A DNA stretch of 64,000 bases from Mya arenaria. Taxonomy: Eukaryota; Mollusca; Bivalvia; Myida; Myidae. The translations under genes were made by a program, and so were the position numbers. Below the pieces are notes generated by a model. The model did not search any database, was not told where the DNA came from, and was given only the letters and a program-made list of their open reading frames with translations. How positions within the stretch are numbered: position 1 is the stretch's first letter; each line of letters opens with the position of its first letter. This document shows, in pieces, positions 47,814-60,942 of this stretch. The DNA lies in contig NC_069124.1 in assembly GCF_026914265.1 (NCBI RefSeq), forward strand, positions 7,280,213 through 7,344,212, read 5' to 3'.

Positions 47814-50800
47814 ATGCCTTCTGTAGCACAGGTCGAGTGTGGAATTAAGGATGTCTGGGTCACCAACCTTGATGAAGAGTTCAGGAAAGTTAGACAAATC
47901 ATACAGCACTACAAATATGTGGCTATGGTAATTGTGTTATTTCAAGTGCTGTTTTTGTAACATTTCATATTCATATTATTTTCAGATTTCTGAATGCGTC
48001 AACACATATGTTTTACCATACTTGTAGATTGTGGGATGATGGGTTAATAATGCCCTATACTGTATATGGTGCAATGTTTTTGCGCACCTGAGCACAATGT
48101 GGAGCATGAGTTATTGTGAAAGGGTGATTTTCCGTCATCAACGTTTTCCTTTAAACAAAGAAAAAAACTCCTCCTGAGATTATGCTGGCCCTATTTTAAA
48201 ATAATTTCACCAAAATGTTCCTCCTGTATAGGTAATCCTGCATTAATTCAAAATTTCTTCACCATCTGTTGATTCATAAAAAAACATGGCCGCCTGTGGC
48301 TGGGCTACTTTACAATATATGTCTTTATGGAAAACATGCAGGATTCTTACCGAAGGGAAAACTTCTCCTCAGAATCCTCTGGACCTATTTTTATAAAAAT
48401 CATAGAAATGATCCAATGGTGACCGTGCATTAATTTTTCTTTTCACTATGTCTATATTGAAAACTTTGAAAACATACTCTTCAGAAACCATTTGCTCAAT
48501 TTCAAAATATTTTTACAGGAATTTTCCTTAGGTGAACCTTTTATCATTTCTTATGCATACACAAAGGATAATTGTTTGTTTCAGTGAAAGATTGTAATAT
48601 ATTTCACTGAGTGAGCACCTGAATTTATAATTATGCCCCCTTCGAAGAAGAGGGGTATATTGCTTTGCACAGGCATGTCGGTCGGTCCGTCGGTAGACCA
48701 AAGCTTGTCCGAGTGATAACTCAACAACTCCTGGACGTATGGTCATCAAACTTGACATGAAGGTTGGGCCTGACCAGTAGATGACCCCTATTGTTTTTGG
48801 GGGTCATCAGGCCAAAGCTCAAGGTCACAGTGACCTTGAATGGTAAAAGGTTGTCTAAGTGATAACTCATCAATGCCTGCACCCACGGCCCTCAAACTTG
48901 ACTTCGAGGTTGGGCCTGACCAGTAGCTGACGCCTATTGTTTTTGGGGCTCATCGGGTCGAAGGTCAAGGTCACAGTGACCTTGAATGGTAAAAAGTTGT
49001 CCAAGTGATAACTCGACAATGCCTGCACCCATGGCCCTCATAATTGAATTGGAGGTTGGGCCTGACCAGTAGCTGACGCCTATTGTTTTTGGGGCTCATC
49101 GGGTCGAAGGTCAAGGTCACAGTGACCTTGAATGGTAAAAAGTTGTTCGAGTGATAACTCAACAATGCCTGCACCCATGGCCCTCTTAATTGAATTGGAG
49201 GTTGGGCTTGACCAGTAGATGACCCGTATTGTATTTGGGGGTCATCGGGCCAATGGTCTAGGTCACAATGACCTTGAATGATAAAAAGTTGTCCATGTGA
49301 TAACTCGACAATGCCTGCACCCATGGCCCTCAAACCTGACTTGGCGGTTGGTCGTAACCAGTAGCTGACCACTTTTGTTTTTTGGACTCATCTGGTCAAT
49401 GGTCAAGGTCACAGTGACCTTGAATGGTTAAAGGTTGTTTGAGTGATAACTAAACAATGCCTGCACCCATGGCCCTCAAACTTGACTTGGAGGTTGGGCC
49501 TGACCAGTAGATGACCCCTATTGATTTTGGGGGTCATTGGGCCAAAGGTCAAGATCACAGTGACCTTGAATGGTAAAAGGTTGTTCGAGTGATAACTCGA
49601 CAATGCCTGCAACCATGGCCCTCAAACTTGACTTGGAGGTTGGGCCTGACCAGTAGCTGACCCCTATTGTTTTGGGGGGTCATCGGGCCAAAGGTCAAGG
49701 TCACAGTGACTTTGAACGATAAAAGGTTGTCCGAGTGATAACTCAACAATGCCTGCACCCATGGCCATCAGACTTGACTTGGAGGTTGGGCCTGACCAAT
49801 AGATGACCCCTATTGATTTAAGGGGGTCAAGGTCACAGTGACCTTGAAAGCAAACTTGACAATTCCTGGACCTATTGTCATCAAACTTGACATGAAGGTA
49901 GGGCCTGACCAGTAGATGACCCCTCATGACTTTGGGGGTCATTGGGCCAAGGTCAAGGTCACAGTAACCTTTAACACAAAAAAGTTAACCATTCTTTTCC
50001 CAGTGATATCTCAACAATGCCTGAACCTATGATCATCAAACTTGACATGGAAGTTGGGCCTGACCAGGAGATGACACTTATTGATTTTTGGAGTCATTGG
50101 GTCAAAGGTCAAATTCACAGTGACCTTGAATGCGAAAATGTTTCAAATGATAAATTTACAATGCCTGCACCCATGGCCCTCAAACTAGACTTGATGTTGT
50201 GTCACCTGTAGATGACCCCTTATGAGTCATCGGGTCAAAGGTCAAGGTTACAGTGACCTTGAACGAAAAAAGCTTGTCTGTGTGATTTCTTGTCAATGCC
50301 TGCACCCATGGCCCTCGAACTTGCCTTTTGATTTTTGGTGACCAGCTGATGACTCCTATGGATTTTGAGGTCATATAGTCAAAGGTCATGGTCATAACAC
50401 ACTCTATCCTCAAACTTTGAATGGTCATAATCTTAAAACTGCCTCAACGGCATCCAATGTCAGTGACAAATCAGGTGTCATTTCGGTCCATGCATATTTT
50501 ATTCAATTGTCCATATAATCCTGACAACATGGCGCTCAGGGGGGGCATAATGTTTGACAAACATCTCTTGTTCACGAGTGGCATAGCCACCATAGGCGGC
50601 AGTTGCGTTGACATGACCAACCCTATGGCCACACACCCCTCCTTAAAAAGATCAGTCAATTATTTTTTTTCAAGAAAAAATTCAATTGAAACATGATCAT
50701 CTATCACAAAAGCCTAAATATCAGCTAAAAATTCCAAGAAAAAAGCCCAACCCTAATTAAAGGTTGACATGTTAAGACCCTCGTATGGACAATGGTGTTT

Positions 50801-53800
50801 TGGAAAAGCTCGTATCGAACTTATTTTTCAACCATTTGTCTCCAAACATCTTGCATTCTTCTCAGAATATAATGAAGTTTCAGAAAATGTACAACTTCAA
50901 TACACTTCCATCAACAAAATTGATATTTTAAGGCCCAAACTCCAAAAAACTCAAGGCAATTTATAATCACCATCCAAGTCTGTTTTCAAGAAGATTTCAC
51001 TAATTTCAGAGAAATGTTTCCCAAAATGATGATTTTTATTTCCCATATCGCCAAATACTACATGACTCCAAAAATTAAAAAATTTGTACATACCTTATCC
51101 AAAAATTGACAAAAAGATGGCCTGAAAAATCTTCCCAAATTGGTTAAATTTAAGACCCAAATTTTCCCAATTTGTTGTATGTTTTTTTTTGTTTTTTTTT
51201 TAAATGGACAGAATAACCTTGGAATGGTTAAAAATACCGTGCATACTAGTCATGACAAGTGGCAGGCAAATGATTTGATGTGTTTTTTATATGGTACTTT
51301 TATTTTTCTCAGAGCTACAGTTAACTTTTTGACTTAAGTGTATGGTACTTTGTTGCGTAATTTTGTAAAATTACACCCACAGGTCAGTGATTGAAGTGTT
51401 ATGGAGATTGTTAGATAATAGTGGCACATTTAAGTGCGAACATGCATGTATTTTACAAAAAGGATTGGCTTGATCCTAAAAGCAGAACTTAATCGATTAA
51501 AAACTCCGGATAGCGCAAACTATCCTTTGCATAATTAGAAACACAACGCTCCAAACTGTCATAAATTAATAGTAGTAACGGTGCATCCCTAAAATAAGTT
51601 GTACTTGTACGTCACTTCCGATACAAACTGATGTTTTGATTTAATAATGTAATTGGCATATTTAACAGCTTATTTACACCGATTATCCCTAATCTGTGTC
51701 TCTGGTTATAATAGCAACTTGCTTTATACACATCTGTTCAAACTTTAAAAGAAACTAAACAAAGTTATCTGTTAGTTCAGGACCAGAAGAGTGAGTTGAG
51801 GTACTGTCTAATGTGAATACCATAGTACTTACATGTTACTTTCTAATGACAGGACACAGAGTTTCCGGGGGTGGTTGCACGGCCTATTGGAGAGTTCCGC
51901 AGCACGGCAGACTATCAGTACCAACTGTTGAGATGTAATGTGGACCTCCTCAAGATAATCCAGATTGGCTTCACCTTTATGGATGAGCATGGCAACACTC
52001 CCAAACCAATCTCCACGTGGCAGTTTAACTTCAACTTTGATCTTAAGTGGGTTTTCAGATTATTTCAAGTGACTCTCTTATTTTACACATGTACATCAAA
52101 TATAAATTTTGGGTGATTAACCTTATACTAGTTACTAAATATTGAATGTATGAAACATATAATCAGATAAAAGTAAAATATATACATGTATACACAGGAT
52201 AAATGTTTTTGAAGAAATGAGGTTTTCTAGTATGTGGTTATAATGCGAGGGGTGAAAGCGAAAATTTAAAATCAATAAATAAATGTTTAACCAACATAAA
52301 CTTTTGATTTAACTACTTAATGAATAATGCATTTATGGAAAATGTTAATTACTGATTACAAGATTGTAACTGTAATTAATAGCTGAAAACACAAATAAAA
52401 CACAAATATTAATTGACCGATGGGTCCTAAAAGATTTACAGTGATCAACTCATGTCTCATAAGGTAGAAATACCGTGTTTGCTGCAATTTTCTTTCAAAT
52501 TCAACACATTATCCTTTATAAGAACCATTGGTATGCCCCCCTTCCAAGAAGAGGGGTATATTGCTTTGCACATGTCGGTCGGTCAGTCAATCGGTAGACC
52601 AAAGCTTGTCCGAGTGATAACTTAACAATTCCTGGACGTATGGTCACCAAACTTGACATGAAGGTTGGGCATGACCAGTAGATGGCCCTTATTGATTTAG
52701 AAGTCATCAGGCCAAAGGTCAAGGTCACAGTGACCTTGAATGATAATAGGTTGTCCTAGTGATAACTTGACATGGAGGCTGGGCCTGACTAGTAGATGAC
52801 CCCTAATGATTATAGGGGTCAGAGGTCAAGGTCCCAGTGACCTTGAATGATAAAAGGTTGTCTTAGTGATAACTCGACAACGCCTGCCCCCATGGCCCTC
52901 AAACTTGTCTTGGAGGTTGGGCCTGACCAGTAGATGATCCCCATTGATGGGTCATTGTGTCAAAGGTCAAGGTCACAGTGACCTTGAAGGCAAACTTAGC
53001 AATTAATTGACCTATGGTCATCAGACTTGACATGAAGGTTGGCCCTGACTAGTAGATGACCCCTTTTGATTTTGGGGGTCATAGGGCCAAAGTTCAAGGT
53101 CATGTTGACAAAAGTTAACAAAGCTTCTCCCAGTAATATCTCAACACTGCCTGAACCTATGATTATCAAACTTATCATGGCGGCTGGGCCTGGCCAGTAA
53201 ATGACCCCTATTGATTTAAGGAGTCATTGGGTTAAAGGTCAAGGTCACAGTGACCTTGAATTCTAAAATGTTCTTCGAGTGATAACTCGACAACGCCTGC
53301 TCACATGGCCCTCATCAACTTGGGGGTAGGTTAGACCTGTACATGACCCCTTTTGATTTTAGGGGTCATGGGGTCAAAGGTCATAGTGACATTGAACATA
53401 AAAAGCTTGTCTGTAATAACTTGACAATGCCTGCACCCATGACCCTCAAACTTGACAATTAGGGTTTGGGTGACCAGTTGATGACTCCTATGGATTTTGA
53501 GGTCAAAGGTCATGGTCATAGCTGATATTCATCGTTAAAATTTCGGGGCATAATGTTTGACAAACATCTCTTGTTTTCGATATTTATAGATCCTTTCATT
53601 AAATTAAAAAGATTATATTAATTGTGGTACATTTAAACACCGTTAATCTGAATTCGTCAGAACCCTTATAGAAAATAATTTTTTTTCAGATTAACAATTT
53701 TTAGAAAATGACACATTTGCAAATTATTGGTGACATAAAATATTAACTCATGAAGATTGCAATTTTGGTTACACATTACTGGCATGTTACATTTGGTTCG

Positions 53801-56800
53801 AGTGATCAGTGATCGGTCAGTACACATGTTTGTTGAATTATTTTTAATAAATGACAAATAATTTGTTAATATACTTTTTATTAAAATAACAGTTTACATT
53901 TAAAACAAAATTAAAGCACATGTATGCATTCGCAACATTGCACAGTTTATACAAAGCATGTTTAAAAAGCACTTAAAATACACATAGTAGTACTAGTATC
54001 AATCGGTTTATTTTTTAAGGAATGATGTGATGTCTGCCTGCACTTATACCATTACATACACAATACATCACCCAAATAAATCGCTCAGCATCTGACATCA
54101 TGTTTGTAACATAAGCAAATTTTAATGTCTTTCTTTAAAAAGTGCTTTTTGTGCTTCATTATCACCTCAAGCCATTACCGGAGTGCTCTGGCAGTATGGT
54201 GCAAAAACTGTGATGATCAAGTTTGAAATAAGGATTGATAAATAGGTGTGAAATACTAAATTGGAACCATACTTTTTACTTGGAAAAATGGATTCATTTT
54301 AAATAGCGATTTTGGATCATTGATTAAAAATTTAATTAAACAAAGATTGAATAAAATCGGGACTGAAAAATAAATTTGAAATATTGTTTTATAGTGTTGG
54401 GAGTGCATATTTATGTGTTTCAGTGAGTATATCTATGCCAAGGAAACAATCAATTGTTTGATGTATTTCAGTGAGGATATGTATGCCCAGGAATCAATCG
54501 ACCTTCTCCAGAAATCAGGAATTCAGTTCAAGAAGCATGAAGAAGAAGGAATTGACATTTTCACATTTGCAGAGATGCTCATGACCTCGGGAATAGTGCT
54601 GTCTGATCAGGTCTATTGGCTATCATTCCATAGGTAAGATTAATGGTATTTTACTACATGTAATAATAATTTACATATTTGTGTTTGATTATCACTTTGA
54701 GAATTGTCACTTCGGGTGTACTATTGACATGAATTTATATACTTTATTTGAATAAACAGACGTTTAGCACATGGCTTGCAGTTCTGAATGGCTGAGTATA
54801 TCGCTTTATGATCATTGTAAATTTTCCACATATCTGATTCACTTTGATCTTTGCAATAATACCATTTTCAAATGTGCACTTGCCCCATTGGACAACGACA
54901 TTGAGGTTTCACTTGCCCAGATCAGCAATTTGGTTGCCTAAATCCATTGTACAATAAGTTATGTCAAGGCCTGGTTTAGATTATTGCATAACCTAATTTA
55001 CTCATTAATAAGCTAGGATATTGCTGTATTTTGAAATTACTCACAGAACTTTTTGTACCCGTTCCGTATTTTACCATCAGTGCAAGTATACAAACTGAAA
55101 TATTTGATGTATGAGTAAGCAAACACCTTTTTAATGATACCAAAATAACATGGGTCACCAGGCATCAAGATTTACCATTAAGGTTAATAAGAATCGGATC
55201 ACAAGCTTATTCTGGGTCAGACTTATTAATATATATCATTTAACCTGTCTGCAGTGGCTATGACTTTGGTTACCTACTGAAAGTGCTGACAGACTCCCAG
55301 TTGCCAGAGGAAGAGGAGGAGTTCTTCTCCATGATCAAGCTGTATTTCCACAACATCTATGATGTCAAGTACCTCATGAAGAGCTGCAAGAACCTTAAAG
55401 GTGGCCTCCAAGAGGTCGCTGAACAGCTAGAGGTCGGCAAATGTTTGTGATAAATCGTAATTTATGGGTTTAGAATGAATGAACCAAAGTGCTTTATATT
55501 TTGATGTTTCTTGCAGGCTGACAATACTTACAAATGTTAATATTGTTTGACCAATAAGTGTATTTGACAATGGAAATTGTATTTTAAAGTATTGTTTTGA
55601 CACGATAGAAATTACTCTGAAAACATTATATCTCGGCATTTGTTTCATAGCCAAGTTTTCTGAACAAAAAAATGTTTCAAGATCAATAAACACATGTTTA
55701 CTTTGCCTTCTGTGCAGTTTGACATACATTGGTTTAATTTGTTCCATGCATGGGCGGTTAGGCTCTATGGCAATTCATGTACCATGTTGTCAAGGACAAT
55801 GTTCAATGACTAGCGTGTGGTATAAATGAATAGCGTTTAATTTATCTGCACACTAGTTATTGAACTCTTCAGCTCCACCTTCTTGTTGCAAAAACAAATG
55901 AAATATTCACAATCAAGTAACAGTCTGCTTTCATTTCGCCACCAGCATAACATTCGCAGGAATTGAATTCTCTTCTTTTGATATGCAATGATACTTTCAG
56001 ATTGAAAGAATAGGACCGCAGCACCAGGCTGGCAGTGACAGTTTATTGACAGGAGCGGCATTCTTTAAAATGAGAGAGGTTTGTCTCAAACATAAAATTA
56101 ATTCACATCTTCCGCGAATTAAGTCAAACAGGGATGATATTATGATGCAGTATAATATATATATTAACAGTGACTTATCCTTAGCTATACCTTTGTGATC
56201 CCATTCAGTGTATTGGTCAATTGAGTCCTATAAACTCAGATGTTTGTCCTTAGATTAAGATGTTACATCCGCAGATGTACTGTTAGCTTTAATTTAAAAG
56301 CTTCTGTGAGCTTTAATTTTAAAGCTTAAGATTTTTTAAAATCTCTTTGCTGATATACTTTCTCAAACAAATCTGTTTCCTATAAAAAGTCTCTTAAACG
56401 TTTTTTTGTTTATCTCCCTTAGACTGTGATCAGCACTGTTCCTTAATATTTCATTAACATAGAACAATAGCTTTCTGTTCATGCACATGAAGTTTCTCTG
56501 ATGGGGATGGCAGGCCTATACGGGACTTCATACAGTAGGAAATTTTTGACTGGCAGGATTTTGAAAATCCTGGTAAGACTTAACTGTTTCAAAGGAATTT
56601 GGATGCCTGGACAATCGCTGATCTATGGAATTTTGACAAAACTTCCCTGTTCACAGGTGGGGTTAAGATAACAAAATTTGATTTTTATCTGACTCTCCAG
56701 AGTTGGCCACCTTCCCCCATCCGATTGGGCAATATTTAAAATGCATGGCATTCAGCAACTCTGATATCAGTTCATAAATACTCCCAAGGGTTTACATTTC

Positions 56801-57177
56801 AATCTGAAGTGTGAATCTCAAAGACCAAGTTCATGTAGAATCTTCTTTGAAATGTTGAACATTGAGGAAACCCAATACTGAGACCTAAATCAGAGGTGTG
56901 AGTACATCTAAATGTAAGAATGTTGAAAACTGTCATTCCTTCAAATATTAAAATATATTAAATTATCTAATTTCCCTTTCAGATGTTCTTTGAAGACAAC
57001 ATAGATGATGGTAAATACAGTGGACATTTATATGGACTAGGTACTTCATATGTGCAAAATGGCACAGGTTATGATTCAACCGCATATGTAACCAATTCAT
57101 CTACACCCACGTTTACATCGGGAAACTCTGTGTCCAATTCTAATGACAATTCCTCTACACCTGTTCCATCATCGTGA
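47814..57177 (+). CDS. CNOT7: CCR4-NOT deadenylase CNOT7/8 (CAF1/Pop2)
   Basis: CAF1 is the DEDD-family 3' exonuclease of the CCR4-NOT complex and shortens mRNA poly(A) tails. Exons: 47814-47927, 51853-52046, 54472-54633, 55255-55432, 56001-56078, 56983-57177; phases agree, giving 306 aa (human CNOT7 285). MPSVAQVECGIKDVW is followed by NLDEEFRKVRQIIQHYKYVA and then DTEFPGVVARPIGEFR, with the catalytic Asp and Glu at the start of exon 2. IYDVKYLMKSCKNL carries the third acidic residue, and GPQHQAGSDSLLTG the catalytic His/Asp. The C-terminus beyond the conserved YVQNGTG is a Ser/Thr-rich tail longer than in human. A 5' UTR segment from 47752 precedes the start. Introns hold two tandem-array elements. 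Exon 3 has an upstream in-frame alternative acceptor created by a 48-bp duplication. Confidence 0.97.
48567..50600. mobile_element. MITE copy split by a tandem-array element
   Basis: The left half (ATTGTTTGTTTCAGTGAAAG to GAATTTATAAT, ending about 48631) and the continuation TCACGAGTGGCATAGCC (50572-50588) together match the intact MITE at 12771-12925 across the break. The inserted element is listed separately. Confidence 0.75.
48632..50571 (+). mobile_element. Tandem-array element, family 1, copy 2 (1.9 kb)
   Basis: Starts TATGCCCCCTTCGAAGAAGA and ends GGGGCATAATGTTTGACAAA followed by CATCTCTTGT. It carries TATGCCCC / GGGGCATA inverted repeats, a 5' CTTC-gaa-GAAG hairpin and a 3' ATGTTT-gac-AAACAT hairpin. 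The interior is about 12 units with a 146-bp period. Palindromes AGGTCA-n3-TGACCT lie at 48822, 48968, 49114, 49260 and 49406 (exactly 146 apart) and at 49830. It is non-coding and lies in CNOT7 intron 1. Confidence 0.9.
52285..53635. repeat. Duplicated segment (host of element copy 3), paired with 62750-63045
   Basis: 52285-52531 plus 53575-53635 match 62750-63045. Shared phrases include AATAATGCATTTATGGAAA, TTAATTACTGAT-ACAAGATT, GGGTCCTAAAA-ATTTACAG and TTTTCGATATTTAT. The copy at 62.9 kb lacks the tandem-array element, so it preserves an empty site. It may be a dispersed repeat or a local duplication. Confidence 0.8.
52532..53574 (+). mobile_element. Tandem-array element, family 1, copy 3 (1.0 kb)
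   Basis: Starts TATGCCCCCCTTCCAAGAAG and ends GGGGCATAATGTTTGACAAA then CATCTCTTGT. It has fewer, more diverged units than copy 2. Perfect AGGTCA-n3-TGACCT palindromes lie at 52722, 52970 and 53242. It is in CNOT7 intron 2, in the same orientation as the gene. Confidence 0.9.
54411..54506 (+). repeat. 48-bp tandem duplication of the start of CNOT7 exon 3
   Basis: 54411-54458 and 54459-54506 align without gaps and with about a dozen differences, including the acceptor (TTTCAG|TGAG in both). The upstream copy would encode NEYIYAKETINCLMYF in frame before SEDMYAQESIDL. Confidence 0.88.
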
Positions 57178-60100
57178 GAAATGTTCATAGTTTTGTGAAG
57201 AGAATTATCTGTTCAGGTGTCATTTTTAATATTTCATGGGAGTCAGGTATATTTGTGGCGTCATTCTTTTTAATATCATGCCAAATTCCATTGAAAATCA
57301 GAGAAGTCATCCTTTGAAGATCTCAGATGGAGAAATCAGGAAGAAAATAGATGCAAAACTGTGCAGAAGTATATATGATTTAACAGGGCATATGATTGAA
57401 AATTCCAAGGCTCCATATTCGCTATTGATTTGCAAACCTTATTTGGGTGTAAAGATTTAAGTTGAAGAAGTTTTGAGAATAAAATTTTGGACCTAAAGGT
57501 ATCTGCAATTTAAGTGATTATCTATTTGAAAATTGGAATGCCTGTGTAGAACATACTAATACAGATATGGGTATTGAGAACTTGGTACGATTCCAATAGT
57601 TTTGAAAGAAAGATTCAGAGCAAGTTAAGAACCTGCAAATCTGTAGTGAATATGGTGGTAGCTTCGTGGAAAAATGGCTTGAAATGCTCTGAGGACAAGA
57701 TCTGAAGCTACAGAGGCATCAAAGCAGCTTCATGGGGGCTGCAAAATCGTCTGTGATAAAATACATCGATTCTGTTGAAGCAGATTTTTAAATTGACTTT
57801 GTGACTTTGAATGTAATGCTTACATGTAAATGTGTACTATTGTACATGATTGTTGATTGAACTAGTTTGATTAGAAATGTTGTTGCAGATTAAGTGCTAT
57901 TTTTAACAGGGAAATGACTGTAATTATGTTTATTATTAATGTTTGCCTCAAAGAGACTTAAGGCTTTGTGCCAACAAAGTGAATTATTAATCTGATGCAA
58001 TGGCATTAATTTAGAAACAACTAGACATAACATCATTATATGAGGTTAAGGGAGTTTCTGCATTAAGGAGTTATTCGTAATGCAGGTGATAGTTATTTGT
58101 CAGTTAATGAAATAGAAACATGCCTTTTTTTGAGAGAAAACAAACTCAAAACAATTGATAAGTCATTTGTGGTTACTTATATATACCTGGTATTATATGT
58201 AGTTTAAGTATGATAATTGGAAGTGTAAAGCCCTGTTTGAAGTAATAGATTTTCTGCCTCGAGTGGTATTAATGGGATAGTTTATTCAAGTAAATTTTAA
58301 TACATTTACATCATGGTTTTCATTTCTTGGGGAACTATTTTGTGTATTCTGTAAGACACATGGGTTTTATAATGAATGCTGTTGTAAGTCTCACTGTTCA
58401 ATTTTTAGATGCTGTTTCACCATTATCAGTGTTGTTTGTAAGCATTTTGTTGACTATGGTGAATAGCTTGTATTTTGTGTTTTCTATAATCAGGGGTTCT
58501 ACAGTTCAGGATTGACAGTGTTTGACAAGTGTAAAGATTGTTTTTGCTCGGACATTTGTTTCAAAAACAGTAGGAAGTACATTGAAAAATAGATCTGAAA
58601 AAAAGATTTGATAATTCAAAAGGGGTCTAAGCCCTTTACACTGCTTTGGGCATCAAATCATCATACTCTAACAGAACCAGCTTTTACCAGGATTGACAAT
58701 TATAAGCTGTTAGAGCCCCTGTATGATGTGATGAGTCTAGTTTCAAGAATGGATTTTAATCTTCTTTTTTCATAACCTTTATTGCATTTTGAAGACTTTT
58801 GCCCCAGTTATTCATTGCTCATGTATCTTGTTCTATTTTTTATTGAAGCATTTTGCAAATAAAGGGGTGACATTAAGCATATCAGATAACTGTTTTGAAT
58901 GTGTGTTTTTTATTTCAATTATTTCAAAGATTGCATTGTGAACTGTGTTAAATTTTCTGAAACTCTGTGACATCTACTTACAACACATGCTGTTATAGGT
59001 TTTCCATATTTCCTTGAAATGAATATCTGGTAGTTTTTACACATCACAATATTTTTTTTTCTTGTGTTAGTTTTATTTTTATCTTGTAAATAAATATACA
59101 TGTATTGATAAATGGTAGAAACTTGAAATAAGGTAATTTTCGATTGTCTTCAAAATGCTTACATGATTTTATCACAGTGTTGAGATATATTGTTTTAAGC
59201 CCTTTTTCTTGTTGCCAAATTCTTAAACGTTTTTATCGTTCTCTTTTACTGTTTAGCACATTGGTTTTGGTGATAAATCTTTGCTTGTAAACTATTGTGA
59301 TAGCATTGAATTAGCAAAATAAAATTTTGTCTGCTCCTTTGTGGGGAACTGATTTTAGCATGTGCAATAACCTCAGTTGTCTTTTATATTTTACTAATAT
59401 CGCCATGTAAAAATGCGAACTTATATTTGTATTACAAAAATAAAAATTGTTTCTTATGACTTAATAACTTGGTGTAGTAAGCACTTGGAATCTGATTTAA
59501 AGTTTAGTTTGTTATGATTATAAACCTGTATTAAACCTTTGTTAATTGACCATTATAAGTTCGTATAAGCATAGGTCACATCCAATTTGCTATGAATTTG
59601 CGATTTCTTTTAAGGTAAATGTATAGAAGTTAAACTCTAAGGATGACAGTCCTCTATCAGTTTAGGGTTAAGGTACAATAAAGAGCTGTATTTGTTCTTA
59701 TTTCCAACATTTGCTGATTTTAAAGTGATTTGTGTATTGGTATTGAATATCTTGCAGTTTTTCACAATTACATGATATCCAGAAGGTATCTGCACAATGG
59801 CATAGAATGTTCCCCTAAAGGCGTGGTTATATTGATTTTTTTACAAAAAAATAGGAAAACAGACAAAAATATCATCAGATGTGCAATATGTACTTTTTAT
59901 TTCTTTCATATTTTGCCCTTATACTTGTGCATATTTTTGTATCTTTTAGCAAGCTTTTTTTATAAACATAGATATTGTGATAACAAAGTTATTATGACAT
60001 GAGACAAATATGAGAATATGTTTGGTTGGATTTCTTAATTTTTGATGCTTGAACATATTTTAGTGCTCAAAATGTGCTTTGAATGTATATAGGCATGACT

Positions 60101-60665
60101 TTTCAAGCTTAAGACAAAACTAGACTCATCCAACTATTTTAAGCTTTTTCTTGATATCATATTGTATCTTTTTAATTAAAATGCAGTTTTCATTGGTATA
60201 GTTTTTTTATTTGATTAAAGCATGGATTTGCACCTTGTATTGGGGGGAAATTGTTTAATTGGTGTCAAAAATGAATTACCAGCTTGTTTTGCAAATATAA
60301 CTCCAAGATAGTGTATTCCTCCAGTTAAGTTACTAAGTTTTAAATCATGTACTCTCCATTTTGAGAGGATATTTAACTTACGTTTTGGTGTGTCTAAAGG
60401 TTGGCAAATCTCTGTTAGAAAAATCTTGGTTGCTCAGCTGCACGTATACATTCTGAACTAGAGCAACATCAAGTATGACCAACTTTCATTATCACCACTT
60501 TTAGCAAGTTGTGTAACAGATGACTTTTATTAAACTTACTGAGAAGAGGACAAATATTTCTTGTTTGAAATGATTTGTTATAATCTTTTCATTCTTCAAC
60601 GTAGTCAATTTGTAGCTTATATGTATATTTTATGTAAGATTGTAAATAAATGGAATTAGCAATTC
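57178..60665 (+). other. Probable 3' UTR of CNOT7
   Basis: About 3.5 kb directly after the stop codon without recognisable repeats or coding exons, T-rich on the plus strand. AATAAA-type signals occur at about 59089, 59320, 59440 and 60647; the last (GTAAATAAATGGAATTAGC) is followed by a GT-rich segment and is the best distal poly(A) site. Long CNOT7 3' UTRs are known in other animals. The small frames inside look random. Confidence 0.6.
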
Positions 60666-60942
60666 AGTACACTGTTGTATGTCATTTCTTAACCCCCTCC
60701 CTCCCAATACAGTAAACAAGTTTCAAGTTTTATATTCATCATGGCATATAATATGCATGTGATAACACAAAACAATGAAATATATATTAATTAACATCAA
60801 ATAAAACAGTTACCTAACATATCAGACACAATCACTTTTCTGAACAACATCTGTGAAAATATGAAGTAATAACACACATCGGAATGGTAATGTAGTTATC
60901 AACCGTTCTTGTTATGTAGTTAATCGGAGTATGGAGAATGAG

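Noticed and set aside
48528-50428. Several 60-130 residue ORFs with repeated HSNNLLPFKVTVTLTFDPM-type phrases
   Set aside because: They are read-through of the 146-bp units of a non-coding element; the same holds for those at 8727-9951, 21735-22207 and 52516-53519.
57236-57460. 74-residue ORF after the CNOT7 stop
   Set aside because: It has no family resemblance or splice signals and lies within the probable 3' UTR.
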